Positions 1 through 10,497 of a stretch of DNA of 35,685 bases are shown piece by piece; position 1 is the stretch's first letter, and each line of letters begins with the position of its first letter. The stretch is from Phenylobacterium sp. Lineage in GTDB: Bacteria; Pseudomonadota; Alphaproteobacteria; Caulobacterales; Caulobacteraceae. The translations under genes and the position numbers were made by a program. Location of the stretch: NCBI RefSeq assembly GCF_030697305.1, contig NZ_JAUYQL010000033.1:1-35685 (forward strand). The letters run 5' to 3'. Below the pieces are notes generated by a model, which saw nothing but the letters and a program-made list of their open reading frames with translations, was not told where the DNA came from and made no database searches.

Positions 1-369
1 ATGTTCTGGAGTGTCTGCGCCGACCTCGCTCAGGAAGGCCGCGTGTTGATGGCGATTCTTCTCGCCTTTAGGTCCCACGCGCGTCCGAAGGTGATCTCCC
101 TCGATGTCTGCGTGCGGCGTTGCCCAGGCGATCGCATTGAGCTCGTGGTTGCCCATGACGGCTCGAGCGGAGCCGGCATCGATCATCGCGCGGACCAGCT
201 CCAAGGTTCGAAGCTGGCCTGGCCCGCGGTCAATCAGGTCGCCGACGAAGACAGCGGTGCGCGTCGGATGGCGCCAGGCGCCGTTCCGATGGCGATAGCC
301 GAGGTTTTGTAGAAGCGCCTCCAATCGGTCCGCGTGACCGTGGATGTCGCCGATGATGTCTTGGCTCAT
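1..369 (-). CDS. Calcineurin-like metallophosphoesterase, 5' part only (runs off window start)
   Basis: The first 123 codons of a PP2A/ApaH-type metallophosphoesterase read on the minus strand from the ATG at 369; the frame is still open at base 1. The metal-binding signatures appear in family order: GDIHGH (residues 7-12), GDLIDRGP (43-50) and GNHE (73-76). These bind the dinuclear metal centre of serine/threonine phosphatases and diadenosine tetraphosphatases. A purine-rich GAGGAAAGG lies about 12 nt upstream of the start. The C-terminal half, which would separate a protein phosphatase from an ApaH/PrpE-like nucleotide hydrolase, is outside the window, so the substrate cannot be named. One copy of the 37-nt repeat (474-510) lies about 105 bp upstream. 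Confidence 0.9.
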   Translation of the reverse strand, partial: MSQDIIGDIHGHADRLEALLQNLGYRHRNGAWRHPTRTAVFVGDLIDRGPGQLRTLELVRAMIDAGSARAVMGNHELNAIAWATPHADIEGDHLRTRVGPKGEKNRHQHAAFLSEVGADTPEH

Positions 370-473
370 AGCGCAGCCAGCCTTTCCTCGACCCAGAGCA
401 TGGGTCGTCGATCTCATTGTTGTGCGAGAAGAGCCCATTGGGGCGGCGACTTTGGCGCGGCGACCCAGAGGCG

Positions 474-510
474 TGAGCTATTGATTTCTTATAACGTATG
501 CGGGGGCAAG
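474..510. repeat. 37-nt direct repeat, copy 1
   Basis: Matches 1025-1061 in the same orientation at 31 of 37 positions. The left 21 nt (TGAGCTATTGATTTCTTATAA) are identical, and the right arm keeps GCGGGCAAG-like bases around a variable centre. It sits upstream of the phosphatase gene. It may be a repeated regulatory element read on the minus strand (TATAAG would be a -10-like core) or a recombination site. I do not recognise the family. Confidence 0.7.
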
Positions 511-535
511 GGAGAATCTTGCGCGGAAGGCTTAC

Positions 536-904
536 CTACAGCCCCCAGTGCATTGGGCCGCTGCGTCGACCGGAGCTCCCGTAATAGGAACCGCCATAAA
601 GGTACCAGTCCAAGCCATCGAGATGAGCAAGAGCCGTTTCAGGGGTGATCGTCGCGGCGGCGGCTTCAGAAATCAGGCCGCGAGCCCAGCGTCCTGATTG
701 GCTGAACGCCTCATACTCGACGAAGTAACGCAGCCACAGCCGGCGGCACGTGCGACAGCGAAGGAGCCCCACGTCTGCGTAGCGGCCCTCCGTCTCATCA
801 CAGCCGCCGCCACCATAACTGTCGAACTGGGTGTATTGGGCCGCCGCCTCCTCGCAGGCGCAGCCCGTGAGGTCCGTCAGCGGCTGTGGTCGTGCATTGA
901 CCAT
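536..904 (-). CDS. Small Cys-rich hypothetical protein (122 aa)
   Basis: I do not recognise a family. The ATG at 904 is preferred over upstream in-frame starts at 931 and 1006 because a good ribosome site (TTGGAGG) lies 6 nt before it. The protein has five cysteines in a plausible metal-binding layout: C15-x-C17, C35, then C50-x2-C53. An aromatic stretch follows (WLRYFVEYEAF, about residues 57-67), then a Tyr/Gly/Ser-rich C-terminus. There is no signal peptide or membrane segment, so it is probably cytosolic. A zinc-ribbon-like fold is inference only. The gene lies between the two 37-nt repeats, which could mean a small transferred cassette or a shared promoter element. Confidence 0.65.
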   Translation of the reverse strand: MVNARPQPLTDLTGCACEEAAAQYTQFDSYGGGGCDETEGRYADVGLLRCRTCRRLWLRYFVEYEAFSQSGRWARGLISEAAAATITPETALAHLDGLDWYLYGGSYYGSSGRRSGPMHWGL

Positions 905-1024
905 GGATACCTCCAAGGGTCCGCGTGTCATCGCGCGACCCGTCCGTGTTCGCCCCGACGTGAGGCGATGTGATTTGGGGAGAGGCCGACGGGTCGCGTT
1001 GATCACGCTGCGTTCCGAAGGCCT

Positions 1025-1061
1025 TGAGCTATTGATTTCTTATAATCACTGCACGGGCAAG
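1025..1061. repeat. 37-nt direct repeat, copy 2
   Basis: Second copy of the element at 474-510, 551 bp away in the same orientation. It lies about 121 bp upstream of the minus-strand start at 904, similar to the 105 bp between copy 1 and the phosphatase start. The 21-nt core is identical; six differences fall in the variable centre. Confidence 0.7.
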
Positions 1062-1112
1062 CCGTAAATTTCCCGACCGGGGGACGCTGCTGTCGGCGGC
1101 CGGAGGGAGCAA

Positions 1113-1214
1113 GAGGTTTCCCAATCGGTTTCCCTATCGTCCTGCGATTGAGAAACCTCGCGGAAGATTGTCCTGTAGATTCAACAGCGGCTGTGTCATC
1201 GCGATTGGGAAACC
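1113..1214. repeat. Cluster of four 13-mers (GGTTTCCC[A/T]ATCG), two direct and two inverted
   Basis: GGTTTCCCAATCG occurs at 1115-1127 and GGTTTCCCTATCG immediately follows at 1127-1139. The inverted form appears at 1145-1157 (one mismatch) and 1202-1214 (perfect). Bases 1113-1127 and 1145-1159 can form a 15-bp hairpin with one mismatch. The cluster lies in the roughly 570-bp gene-free stretch 905-1473, which otherwise holds only the second 37-nt repeat and the SOS operator. The arrangement suggests binding sites for a dimeric or oligomeric protein; its identity is unknown. Confidence 0.65.
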
Positions 1215-1355
1215 ACGTGCCCAAGCCAGGAGAAACCACGCCGGTGTATGTCGTTGGTTTCGTTCCTAAGTCCGCACGTCCGTTGACAGAACCTATGCGC
1301 CGTCGGTGCCAGTTCGTATGAGCGGCGCCAACTGCACCCGGCTATTTCTGAAAAA

Positions 1356-1370
1356 GAACATCTTGCGAAC
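1356..1370 (+). promoter_or_regulatory. LexA (SOS) operator of recA
   Basis: The sequence GAAC-ATCTTGC-GAAC is an exact match to the alphaproteobacterial LexA operator, a direct repeat GTTC/GAAC with a 7-nt spacer. It ends about 103 bp before the recA start. A third GAAC at 1374-1377 is out of register. A weak promoter candidate, TTGCGA (1363) and TACGCA (1386) with a 17-nt spacer, overlaps the box, which would fit repression by occlusion; that promoter assignment is tentative. Confidence 0.85.
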
Positions 1371-1473
1371 TTGGAACAAAGCCAGTACGCATTGGTCTTC
1401 GGCGAGCGGCGCTAAGAGGCAACGCGGAATGGCCGCCGGGGTTTGCGGAATCGTGGGATAAGGAGCGCTTGGG

Positions 1474-2541
1474 ATGGGTCAGTCGGCTTTGAAACTCGTG
1501 GCGAAAGAAGACGGAGATAAGCAGCGGGCCCTCGAGGCCGCGCTGGCGCAGATCGATCGCGCCTTCGGCAAGGGCTCGGTGATGAAGCTGGGCGAGAAGG
1601 GCAAGGTCGTCGAGATCGAGTCCGTCTCCACCGGCTCGCTGGGCCTGGACCTGGCGCTGGGCATCGGCGGCTTACCGAAGGGCCGCGTGGTGGAGATCTA
1701 CGGGCCGGAAAGCTCGGGCAAGACGACGCTGGCCCTGCATGTGGTGGCCGAGATCCAGAAAGCCGGCGGCACCGCGGCCTTCGTCGACGCCGAACATGCG
1801 CTGGATCCCTCCTACGCCCACAAGCTGGGGGTCAACCTGGACGACCTGCTGGTCTCTCAGCCCGACACCGGCGAACAGGCCCTGGAGATCACCGACACCC
1901 TGGTGCGCTCGGGCGCGGTGGACATCGTGGTGATCGACTCGGTGGCCGCTCTGACGCCGCGCGCCGAAATCGAAGGCGAGATGGGCGACAGCCTGCCGGG
2001 CTTGCAGGCGCGTCTGATGAGCCAGGCGCTGCGCAAGCTCACCGGCTCGATCTCCAAGACCAACACCCTGGTGATCTTCATCAACCAGATCCGCATGAAG
2101 ATCGGGGTGATGTACGGCTCGCCGGAGACCACCACAGGCGGCAATGCGCTGAAGTTCTACGCCTCGGTGCGCCTGGACATCCGCCGCACCGGCTCGGTGA
2201 AGATCCGCGACGAGATCGTCGGCAACAACGTCCGCGTGAAGGTGGTGAAGAACAAGGTCGCCCCGCCGTTCCGCGAGGTCGAGTTCGACATCATGTATGG
2301 CGAGGGGATCTCCAAGCTGGGCGAGATCATCGACCTGGGCGTCAAGGCCGGCGTGATCGACAAGTCCGGCTCCTGGTTCTCGTTCAACAGCCAGCGGATC
2401 GGCCAGGGGCGCGACAACGTGCGCGAGTTCCTGAAGGCCAACAAGGATATCGCCGCCGAGATCGAGACCGCGGTGCGCGCCTCTTCCACCAAGATCGAGG
2501 AAGAGTTGCTGGTTGGCCGCCCGGAAACCGAAGAGGAATAG
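1474..2541 (+). CDS. recA: RecA recombinase
   Basis: RecA is the ATP-dependent strand-exchange protein of homologous recombination and the co-protease that triggers LexA self-cleavage. The 355-aa length is normal for the family. The Walker A box GPESSGKT is at residues 77-84, the Walker B segment IVVID at 151-155, and the conserved [22 protein letters not shown]-type L1/L2 region follows around 200-220. The C-terminus is acidic (ending ETEEE), as in other RecA proteins. The start has an AAGGAGCG ribosome site. The LexA operator at 1356-1370 indicates SOS control, and the strong terminator at 2663-2698 probably ends the transcript, leaving recA monocistronic. alaS follows in the same direction, as in Caulobacter relatives. 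Confidence 0.99.
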   Translation: MGQSALKLVAKEDGDKQRALEAALAQIDRAFGKGSVMKLGEKGKVVEIESVSTGSLGLDLALGIGGLPKGRVVEIYGPESSGKTTLALHVVAEIQKAGGTAAFVDAEHALDPSYAHKLGVNLDDLLVSQPDTGEQALEITDTLVRSGAVDIVVIDSVAALTPRAEIEGEMGDSLPGLQARLMSQALRKLTGSISKTNTLVIFINQIRMKIGVMYGSPETTTGGNALKFYASVRLDIRRTGSVKIRDEIVGNNVRVKVVKNKVAPPFREVEFDIMYGEGISKLGEIIDLGVKAGVIDKSGSWFSFNSQRIGQGRDNVREFLKANKDIAAEIETAVRASSTKIEEELLVGRPETEEE

Positions 2542-2547
2542 GGCTTA

Positions 2548-2577
2548 CCCGACGCTCAGGCTCCCCGACGCTCAGGC
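2548..2577. repeat. 14-bp tandem direct repeat after recA
   Basis: CCCGACGCTCAGGC occurs at 2548-2561 and again at 2564-2577, separated by two bases, directly after the recA stop and before its terminator. No function is evident; it may be slippage-derived. Confidence 0.6.
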
Positions 2578-2662
2578 GTCGCGCCCGAAGGCTTTCGGCG
2601 ATCCCCGCAAACCCCGCCGCCGGGGCCTTCCACTTCGCCACGCGACGCCTGTTCATCGGACA

Positions 2663-2698
2663 GGGCGCCGGAGCCAGATCGGCCCCGGCGCCCTTTTT
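2663..2698 (+). terminator. Intrinsic terminator of recA
   Basis: A 9-bp perfect stem, GGGCGCCGG (2663-2671) with CCGGCGCCC (2685-2693), and a 13-nt loop are followed directly by TTTTT. It is placed about 120 bp after the recA stop and before alaS. Confidence 0.9.
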
Positions 2699-2822
2699 CT
2701 TTGCCGCCGTCGCCAAGGCTAGTAAACGAGCCGGGTCCCTTTGGTGTGCGGCGCAACACGCGCCGACGCGCCAACGCCTTCCACGTCCCAATCTCTGCGT
2801 TCCAGACTTCGACGAAAGCGCC

Positions 2823-5471
<2,649 letters not shown>

Positions 5472-5472
5472 A

Positions 5473-6393
5473 TCAGAACGAGATCAGCCAGACGATCAGC
5501 GGCAGGGTCAGGGCGCTGGCGGCCGTACCCAGGATCACCGCCTGGGACGCGCCACGGGCGAAGACGTCCAGGCTGCGGGTCTGGATGAAGACGTTCACCG
5601 CCGTGGGACATGCGGCGAGCAGGGTGGCGGTGGCGCGCAGGTCCGGGCGCAGGCCCAGCAGGCCCAGGAGCGTCCAGGTCAGCAGCGGGGCTGCGACCAA
5701 CTTCAGCGCGAGGGTCAGCGCCAACGGCGCGAACTCGCCAGAGCGCGGGATCACCGGCTCGCGGCCCATCAACCCGCCCAGCGCGAGCAGGGCGACGGGA
5801 CTGGCTCCGACGGCGATCCACGACAGCGGCAGGTCGATGGCCCGCGGCAGTTCGATGTGGCCCAACGAGAGCCAGAGCCCCACGACGCCGCCGGCGACAG
5901 TCGGATTGAACAGCACGCGCGCGATCAGGCGCGGTATCGAGCCGCCCGGCCGCGCACTTTGCAACGTGGCGACAGCGAGCGTCAGCAGGATCACGAAGTC
6001 GGCGGTGAGCAGGGCGGTGGCGGGGCCGCGCTGAGCCTCGCCGAACAGCGACACTGCCAGAGGCACGCCGAAGAAGCCGGTGTTGCCCATGGAGGCGGCC
6101 ATCGGCATGCCGGCGCGCACCTGGGCGTCGAAGCCCATTGCCCGGGCAATCAGGATCGCCACACCGAGGATCGAGCACATGCAAACGGCGTAAGCGCCCA
6201 GGGCCATGCCCAGGCTGGGGTCGGGCGGCGCGCTATGGCCCAGCCCGTGCAGCAGCATTAGCGGAAAGCCGATCCAATAGGTGAAGGCGACCAGGCGGCG
6301 CACGCCGGTGTCGCCCAGCCAACCCAACCGTCCCAGGATCATGCCCACGACGATCGGAATCAGCAGCGGCGCCGCGGCCTGGAGCAGATTCAC
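5473..6393 (-). CDS. AEC-family (auxin efflux carrier-type) permease
   Basis: An integral inner-membrane protein of 306 aa with about ten hydrophobic segments, the standard size for AEC transporters. Recognisable features are the N-terminal segment with RLGWL, the N-x-G-F-F-G-V-P stretch (MGNTGFFGVPLA, about residues 102-113) in the first half, and a second half beginning near NPTVAGGVVGL with the family's inverted-repeat look. Members export or import small organic acids such as malate or malonate; the substrate here cannot be told. The start is a GTG at 6393 with a weak ribosome site. It lies 25 bp after the icd stop in the same direction, so it may be co-transcribed with icd, which would fit organic acid transport. 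Confidence 0.85.
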   Translation of the reverse strand: MNLLQAAAPLLIPIVVGMILGRLGWLGDTGVRRLVAFTYWIGFPLMLLHGLGHSAPPDPSLGMALGAYAVCMCSILGVAILIARAMGFDAQVRAGMPMAASMGNTGFFGVPLAVSLFGEAQRGPATALLTADFVILLTLAVATLQSARPGGSIPRLIARVLFNPTVAGGVVGLWLSLGHIELPRAIDLPLSWIAVGASPVALLALGGLMGREPVIPRSGEFAPLALTLALKLVAAPLLTWTLLGLLGLRPDLRATATLLAACPTAVNVFIQTRSLDVFARGASQAVILGTAASALTLPLIVWLISF

Positions 6394-6418
6394 CGTCCAG
6401 GCCGCCGCGCAGAAGCCA

Positions 6419-7636
6419 TCAGGCCTTGGCCAGCGCCAGCTCGAGGTTGGCGGCGACCTTGTCGATAAAGCCCTCAGTCGTCAGCCAGCCCTGTTGATCG
6501 CCCACCAGTAGCGCCAGGTCCTTGGTCATCGAACCGGCTTCGACAGTGGAGACGCAGACTTCCTCGAGTACGGTGGCGAAGCGTTCCAGTTCGGCGTTGC
6601 CGTCCAGCTTGGCGCGGTGTTGCAGGCCGCGGGTCCAGGCGAAGATCGAGGCGATCGAGTTGGTCGAAGTCGCCTCGCCGCGCTCGTGCTGACGGAAGTG
6701 GCGCGTGACGGTGCCGTGGGCGGCTTCCGCCTCCATGATCTTGCCGTCGGGAGTGAGCAGCACCGAGGTCATCAGGCCCAGCGAACCGAAGCCCTGCGCC
6801 ACGGTGTCCGACTGCACGTCGCCGTCGTAGTTCTTGCAGGCCCAGACGAAGCCGCCGGACCACTTCAGCGCCGCGGCCACCATGTCGTCGATCAGGCGGT
6901 GTTCGTAGACGATGTTCGCCGCCTTGAAGCGGCCCTCGTACTCCGCGGCGAAGACCTCGGCGAAGATGTCCTTGAAGCGCCCGTCATAGGCCTTGAGGAT
7001 GGTGTTCTTCGTCGACAGATACAGCGGGTACTTTCGCGCCAGCGCGAAGGCGAAGCAGGCGTGGGCGAAATCGCGGATCGAGTCGTCCAGGTTGAACATG
7101 CCCATGGTCACGCCGGGGCCCTTGAAGTCGAACACCTCGCGTTCGATCTTCTCGCCGTTGGCGCCGCTCCAGGTCATCGTCACCTTGCCGGCGCCGGGCA
7201 CCACGAAGTCCTGGGCGCGGTACTGGTCGCCATAGGCGTGGCGGCCGATGATGATCGGCTGGTTCCAGCCGGGCACCAGGCGGGGGACGTTCTCGCAGAT
7301 GATCGGCTCGCGAAACACCACGCCGCCCAGGATGTTGCGGATCGTCCCGTTGGGCGAGCGCCACATCGACTTCAGCTTGAATTCTTCGACGCGGGCCTCG
7401 TCGGGGGTGATGGTGGCGCACTTGACGCCGACGCCGTGGCGCTTGATCGCCTCGGCCGCATCGATCGTCACCTGGTCGTCGGTGGCGTCGCGGTGCTCGA
7501 TGCCCAGGTCGTAGTAGTCCAGCTTGATGTCCAGGTAGGGGAAGATCAGCTTGTCCTTGATCCACTTCCAGATGATGCGGGTCATTTCGTCGCCGTCGAT
7601 ATCGACGACGGGGTTGGCGACTTTGATCTTGGCCAT
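6419..7636 (-). CDS. icd: NADP-dependent isocitrate dehydrogenase
   Basis: This TCA-cycle enzyme oxidises isocitrate to 2-oxoglutarate and CO2 with NADP+. The 405-aa length and sequence match the homodimeric eukaryote-like subfamily found in alphaproteobacteria rather than the E. coli type. The isocitrate-binding segment SPNGTIRN is at residues 94-101 and RHAYGDQYR at 132-140. The C-terminal region with [12 protein letters not shown] is typical of the family. I chose the ATG at 7636 (MAKIKV...), the conserved N-terminus, over a 26-codon extension that begins with low-complexity sequence. It is divergent from trmJ, with a shared regulatory gap of about 155 bp at 7637-7791. The AEC permease gene follows downstream. 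Confidence 0.97.
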   Translation of the reverse strand: MAKIKVANPVVDIDGDEMTRIIWKWIKDKLIFPYLDIKLDYYDLGIEHRDATDDQVTIDAAEAIKRHGVGVKCATITPDEARVEEFKLKSMWRSPNGTIRNILGGVVFREPIICENVPRLVPGWNQPIIIGRHAYGDQYRAQDFVVPGAGKVTMTWSGANGEKIEREVFDFKGPGVTMGMFNLDDSIRDFAHACFAFALARKYPLYLSTKNTILKAYDGRFKDIFAEVFAAEYEGRFKAANIVYEHRLIDDMVAAALKWSGGFVWACKNYDGDVQSDTVAQGFGSLGLMTSVLLTPDGKIMEAEAAHGTVTRHFRQHERGEATSTNSIASIFAWTRGLQHRAKLDGNAELERFATVLEEVCVSTVEAGSMTKDLALLVGDQQGWLTTEGFIDKVAANLELALAKA

Positions 7637-7791
7637 CTGGGGCAGCGCTCCGGAGCGGTTCGAAACAGGTTGCCGGGCCGTATACCGGGCCGCGCCAGCC
7701 GACGCAAAGGCCAAGGGGTCCGTAACGTCAGCGAGGCAGTTGCTACAGGCGGCGCTTGCGCTGCACCTGCCCGGGGGATGAAAACGCCCTG

Positions 7792-8580
7792 ATGGCCGAT
7801 ACTGATCGTTTTCCTCCCTGCGTGATCCTCAGCATGCCGCAGCTTGCCGAGAACATCGGCGCCGCCGCGCGCGTGATGGCCAACTTCGGCCTGAGCGATC
7901 TTCGGCTGGTCAATCCGCGCGACGGCTGGCCTCAGCCTCGCGCCTGGGCGTCTGCGTCCGGCGCCGACTGGCCGCTGGACGCAGCCAAAGCGCACCAGCG
8001 CCTGCAGGCGGCGATCGCCGACCTGCACGTGGTCTACGCCACCACCGCGCGGCCCAGGGAGGTGCAGCTGCCGATCCTCACGCCTCGCGAGGCGGCCGCG
8101 AAGCTGGCGGCGGCGTCGCGCCAGGGACTGCGCACCGGCCTCTTGTTCGGCGGCGAGCGCGCCGGGCTGGAGACCGCCGACATCGCGCTCTGCCAGGCGG
8201 TGATCACCATTCCGGTCGATCCGCGATTCTCGTCGCTGAACCTCGCCCAGGCCGTAGCGCTGAACGCCTACGAGTGGCGCATGACCCAGGACGCCACGGC
8301 GCCCGCCAAGTTCCGCGACGGCGCGCCGCCGGCCGAGCAGGCGGCGATGATCGGGCTCTACGAGCATCTTGAGGCCGAACTGGAGGCCGGCGGCTTCTTC
8401 CATCCGCCGGAGAAAAAGCCATCGATGGTGCAGAACCTGCGCTCGGCGCTCGCCCGCGCCCAGCTCAACGACCAGGAGGTGCGCACCTTCCGCGGCGTGG
8501 TGACGGCGTTGTCCAAGGGGCGTGGCCGGGTGCTGGAGAAACTCGCCCGCCGCGCAGCGAAACCGGAGATCGGCGAATGA
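7792..8580 (+). CDS. trmJ: tRNA (cytidine/uridine-32)-2'-O-methyltransferase, TrmJ-like
   Basis: A SPOUT-superfamily enzyme that uses SAM to methylate the ribose of tRNA anticodon-loop position 32. All three SpoU/TrmH motifs are visible: motif 1 around N21-x11-FG33 ([13 protein letters not shown]), motif 2 [10 protein letters not shown] at 117-126, and motif 3 [16 protein letters not shown] at 140-155 followed by NAYEW. The C-terminal helical extension matches TrmJ rather than RlmB. The ATG at 7792 begins just before the conserved fold; an upstream in-frame TTG at 7756 adds a poor N-terminus. The ribosome site is weak (GGGGGA about 13 nt upstream). TrmJ is the best family fit, but other TrmH-class specificity cannot be excluded. 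Confidence 0.9.
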   Translation: MADTDRFPPCVILSMPQLAENIGAAARVMANFGLSDLRLVNPRDGWPQPRAWASASGADWPLDAAKAHQRLQAAIADLHVVYATTARPREVQLPILTPREAAAKLAAASRQGLRTGLLFGGERAGLETADIALCQAVITIPVDPRFSSLNLAQAVALNAYEWRMTQDATAPAKFRDGAPPAEQAAMIGLYEHLEAELEAGGFFHPPEKKPSMVQNLRSALARAQLNDQEVRTFRGVVTALSKGRGRVLEKLARRAAKPEIGE

Positions 8581-8616
8581 ACCTGCGCGCGACCGCTTCC
8601 CGCGGGACGCCTTAGG

Positions 8617-9504
8617 GTGCGCAAGCCCGGCGTCGGTCATCATCGCCTGGACGCCCGCGACGCGGTCAACGGCGAAGCCGTGCCGGTGCGCCTGTTCTAT
8701 CCCACGTTCGCCATCGCCCGGCCCACAGACCTCGGCCCCTATCCCATGCTGCTTGCCGCCGACGCGCCGGTGGAGGGCACCGGCCTGCCTTTGGTGGCGA
8801 TCTCCCACGGCGGCGGCGGCTCGGCGGCGACCCACCGCGACCTGGCCGCCCATCTGGCCAGCGCCGGCTTCGTCGCAGCCCTGGTGGAGCATCCGGGCAA
8901 CAACCGCGACGACAACCGCCTGGCCCACACCGCACAGGTGCTGGAGAACCGGCCGCGCCATATCCGGGCTGCGATCGACGCGGCGTTCGCCGATCCGATC
9001 GTCGGCCAAAGACTGGCCGCCGCTGTCGGCGTGATCGGCCACTCCCTGGGCGGCTACACAGCGCTGGCGATGGCCGGCGGCAAGCCGACCGCCTTCGACC
9101 ACGAGACCCCGGACGGCAAGCAGGCCGTCGTGCCGGTGACGCCCGACCCGCGCGTCAAAGCGCTTGTGCTGCTGGCTCCGGCCGTCGCCTGGTTCGCCGC
9201 CGAGGGTGCGCTGGCGGAGGTTTCCATTCCGGTGCTGATGCTCACCGGCGAGAAGGACCTGAGCACCCCGCAGATCCACGGCCGCATCGTCGCGCGCGGC
9301 CTGCGGCGCGGCTTGCTCGAGCATCGCGAGGTGGCCGGCGCCGGGCATTTCGCGTTCCAGAGCCCGTTTCCCCCGGCCATGCGCCGTCCGGGCTTCCTGC
9401 CGGCGCAGGATCCGGAAGGGTTCGACCGCGCCGCATTCCACGAGCAGATGAACGCCGACATCGAGGCGTTCCTGCGCCGCACGCTGGCGCCCGGCGCTGG
9501 GTGA
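8617..9504 (+). CDS. Alpha/beta-hydrolase (dienelactone hydrolase / PAF-acetylhydrolase-like)
   Basis: A 295-aa soluble hydrolase. The nucleophile elbow GHSLGG places the catalytic serine at S143. An oxyanion-hole loop SHGGGG is at 63-68. The remaining triad residues are probably D214 (in TGEKD) and H244 (in GAGHFAF). The architecture resembles predicted dienelactone hydrolases and bacterial PAF-acetylhydrolase-like esterases; the substrate is unknown. No signal peptide is seen. The GTG at 8617 is the likely start. An ATG at 8577 overlapping the trmJ stop opens only a 12-codon frame, so the true start is a little uncertain. It follows trmJ by 36 bp and may share its transcript; rpsD downstream has its own promoter. 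Confidence 0.85.
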   Translation: MRKPGVGHHRLDARDAVNGEAVPVRLFYPTFAIARPTDLGPYPMLLAADAPVEGTGLPLVAISHGGGGSAATHRDLAAHLASAGFVAALVEHPGNNRDDNRLAHTAQVLENRPRHIRAAIDAAFADPIVGQRLAAAVGVIGHSLGGYTALAMAGGKPTAFDHETPDGKQAVVPVTPDPRVKALVLLAPAVAWFAAEGALAEVSIPVLMLTGEKDLSTPQIHGRIVARGLRRGLLEHREVAGAGHFAFQSPFPPAMRRPGFLPAQDPEGFDRAAFHEQMNADIEAFLRRTLAPGAG

Positions 9505-9509
9505 AACGC

Positions 9510-9538
9510 TTGACTTGAGGGGGAGGGGTGAGCATACA
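9510..9538 (+). promoter_or_regulatory. Probable housekeeping promoter of rpsD
   Basis: TTGACT (9510-9515) and CATACA (9533-9538) are separated by 17 nt, a good match to a sigma-70-type promoter of alphaproteobacteria. Transcription from it would give a leader of about 125 nt before the rpsD start at 9670. Whether that leader carries S4 autoregulatory structure cannot be judged by eye. Confidence 0.6.
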
Positions 9539-9669
9539 CCGCCCCTTTCCGCCGCCGGGTCTCCCGCGCGGTCGCGAAATCTATGACGGGTGATCCGAGA
9601 CCGCCGTTGAGATCGCGCCTCCAGCTTCGGAGTGCGCCGGTCCGGATCGACAGAAGAGAAGTGTAACTC

Positions 9670-10287
9670 ATGTCGAAGCGCCACTCGGCGAAATACAAAC
9701 TCGACCGGCGGATGGGCGAGAACATCTGGGGTCGCCCAAAGTCCCCGATCAACTCCCGCGCCTACGGTCCCGGCCAGCATGGCCAGCGCCGCAAGCAGAA
9801 GGTTTCCGATTTCGGCCTGCAGCTCCGCGCCAAGCAGAAGCTGAAGGGCTATTACGGCAATCTCACCGAAAAGCAGTTCAGCCGCATCTATCAGGAGGCG
9901 TCGCGCCGCAAGGGCAACACGTCCGAGAACCTGATCGCGCTGCTGGAATCGCGCCTGGACGCCATCGTCTATCGCGCCAAGTTCGTCCCCACGCCGTTCG
10001 CGGCGCGCCAATTCGTCAACCACGGCCACGTGCTCGTGAACGGCCAGCGGGTGAACATCCCGTCGTATCGCTGCAAGGCGGAGGACGTGATCACCGTGCG
10101 CGAGCGTTCGCGCAACATGGCCCTGGTGCTCGAAGCCCTGCAGTCGGGCGAGCGCGAGACGCCGGATTACATCGAAGTCGACACCAAGGGCATGACCGCC
10201 CGCTTCGTGCGTGCGCCGGAGCTGGCCGAGGTGCCCTATCCGGTGAAGATGGAGCCGAACCTGGTCATCGAATTCTACGCGTCCTAG
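9670..10287 (+). CDS. rpsD: 30S ribosomal protein S4
   Basis: S4 is a primary 16S rRNA-binding protein that nucleates assembly of the 30S body and helps decoding fidelity. The 205-aa protein begins with the basic N-terminal arm ([20 protein letters not shown]) of the zinc-free alphaproteobacterial type, without the Cys cluster of zinc-binding S4. The S4 RNA-binding domain occupies about residues 94-155, including SRLDAIVYR and [18 protein letters not shown]. The ATG at 9670 follows an AGAAGAGAAG ribosome site. As in many alphaproteobacteria, the gene stands alone instead of in the alpha operon. It has its own promoter (9510-9538) and terminator (10321-10349). Confidence 0.98.
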   Translation: MSKRHSAKYKLDRRMGENIWGRPKSPINSRAYGPGQHGQRRKQKVSDFGLQLRAKQKLKGYYGNLTEKQFSRIYQEASRRKGNTSENLIALLESRLDAIVYRAKFVPTPFAARQFVNHGHVLVNGQRVNIPSYRCKAEDVITVRERSRNMALVLEALQSGERETPDYIEVDTKGMTARFVRAPELAEVPYPVKMEPNLVIEFYAS

Positions 10288-10320
10288 AAAACGCCGACAT
10301 CCCAAAGCGTTGTGAGACAA

Positions 10321-10349
10321 GGCCCCGGCGTCCGCGCCGGGGCCTTTTT
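10321..10349 (+). terminator. Intrinsic terminator of rpsD
   Basis: A perfect 10-bp GC stem, GGCCCCGGCG (10321-10330) with CGCCGGGGCC (10335-10344), has a TCCG tetraloop and is followed by TTTTT. It lies 33 bp after the rpsD stop and separates the housekeeping block from the polysaccharide locus. Confidence 0.95.
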
Positions 10350-10497
10350 CGTGTTCGCAGCACGGCTTCAGGCGTGATCACAGATGTGTGAGACGGCTTA
10401 AATAAATAAACCCGCGCGCCGCACCGAACCCCTCGGCTCTGGTCAAGGTTAACGCGCCCGTAGGGAACGGGCCGGCTCGCCAAGAGCCGAAAGCACA

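Noticed and set aside
1-312. Plus-strand frame of 103 codons at the window start
   Set aside because: The minus strand of the same bases encodes a phosphatase with all three metal-binding motifs, so the plus-strand frame is a shadow.
1003-1239. 78-codon minus-strand frame between the Cys-rich gene and recA
   Set aside because: Its coding potential is explained by the 13-mer repeats and the 37-nt repeat it crosses. There is no ribosome site and no recognisable protein pattern.
8577-8615. Twelve-codon frame starting at an ATG overlapping the trmJ stop
   Set aside because: It ends at TAG 8613 before the hydrolase start and has no ribosome site or conserved content. It is most likely chance, though a lost upstream start for the hydrolase was considered.
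7582-10320. Open frame of 912 codons on the minus strand across trmJ, the hydrolase and rpsD
   Set aside because: It is the complement of three well-supported genes in GC-rich DNA, where antisense frames stay open by chance. Its translation is Arg/Gly/Ala/His-rich with no family motifs, and it even runs into the icd start region.
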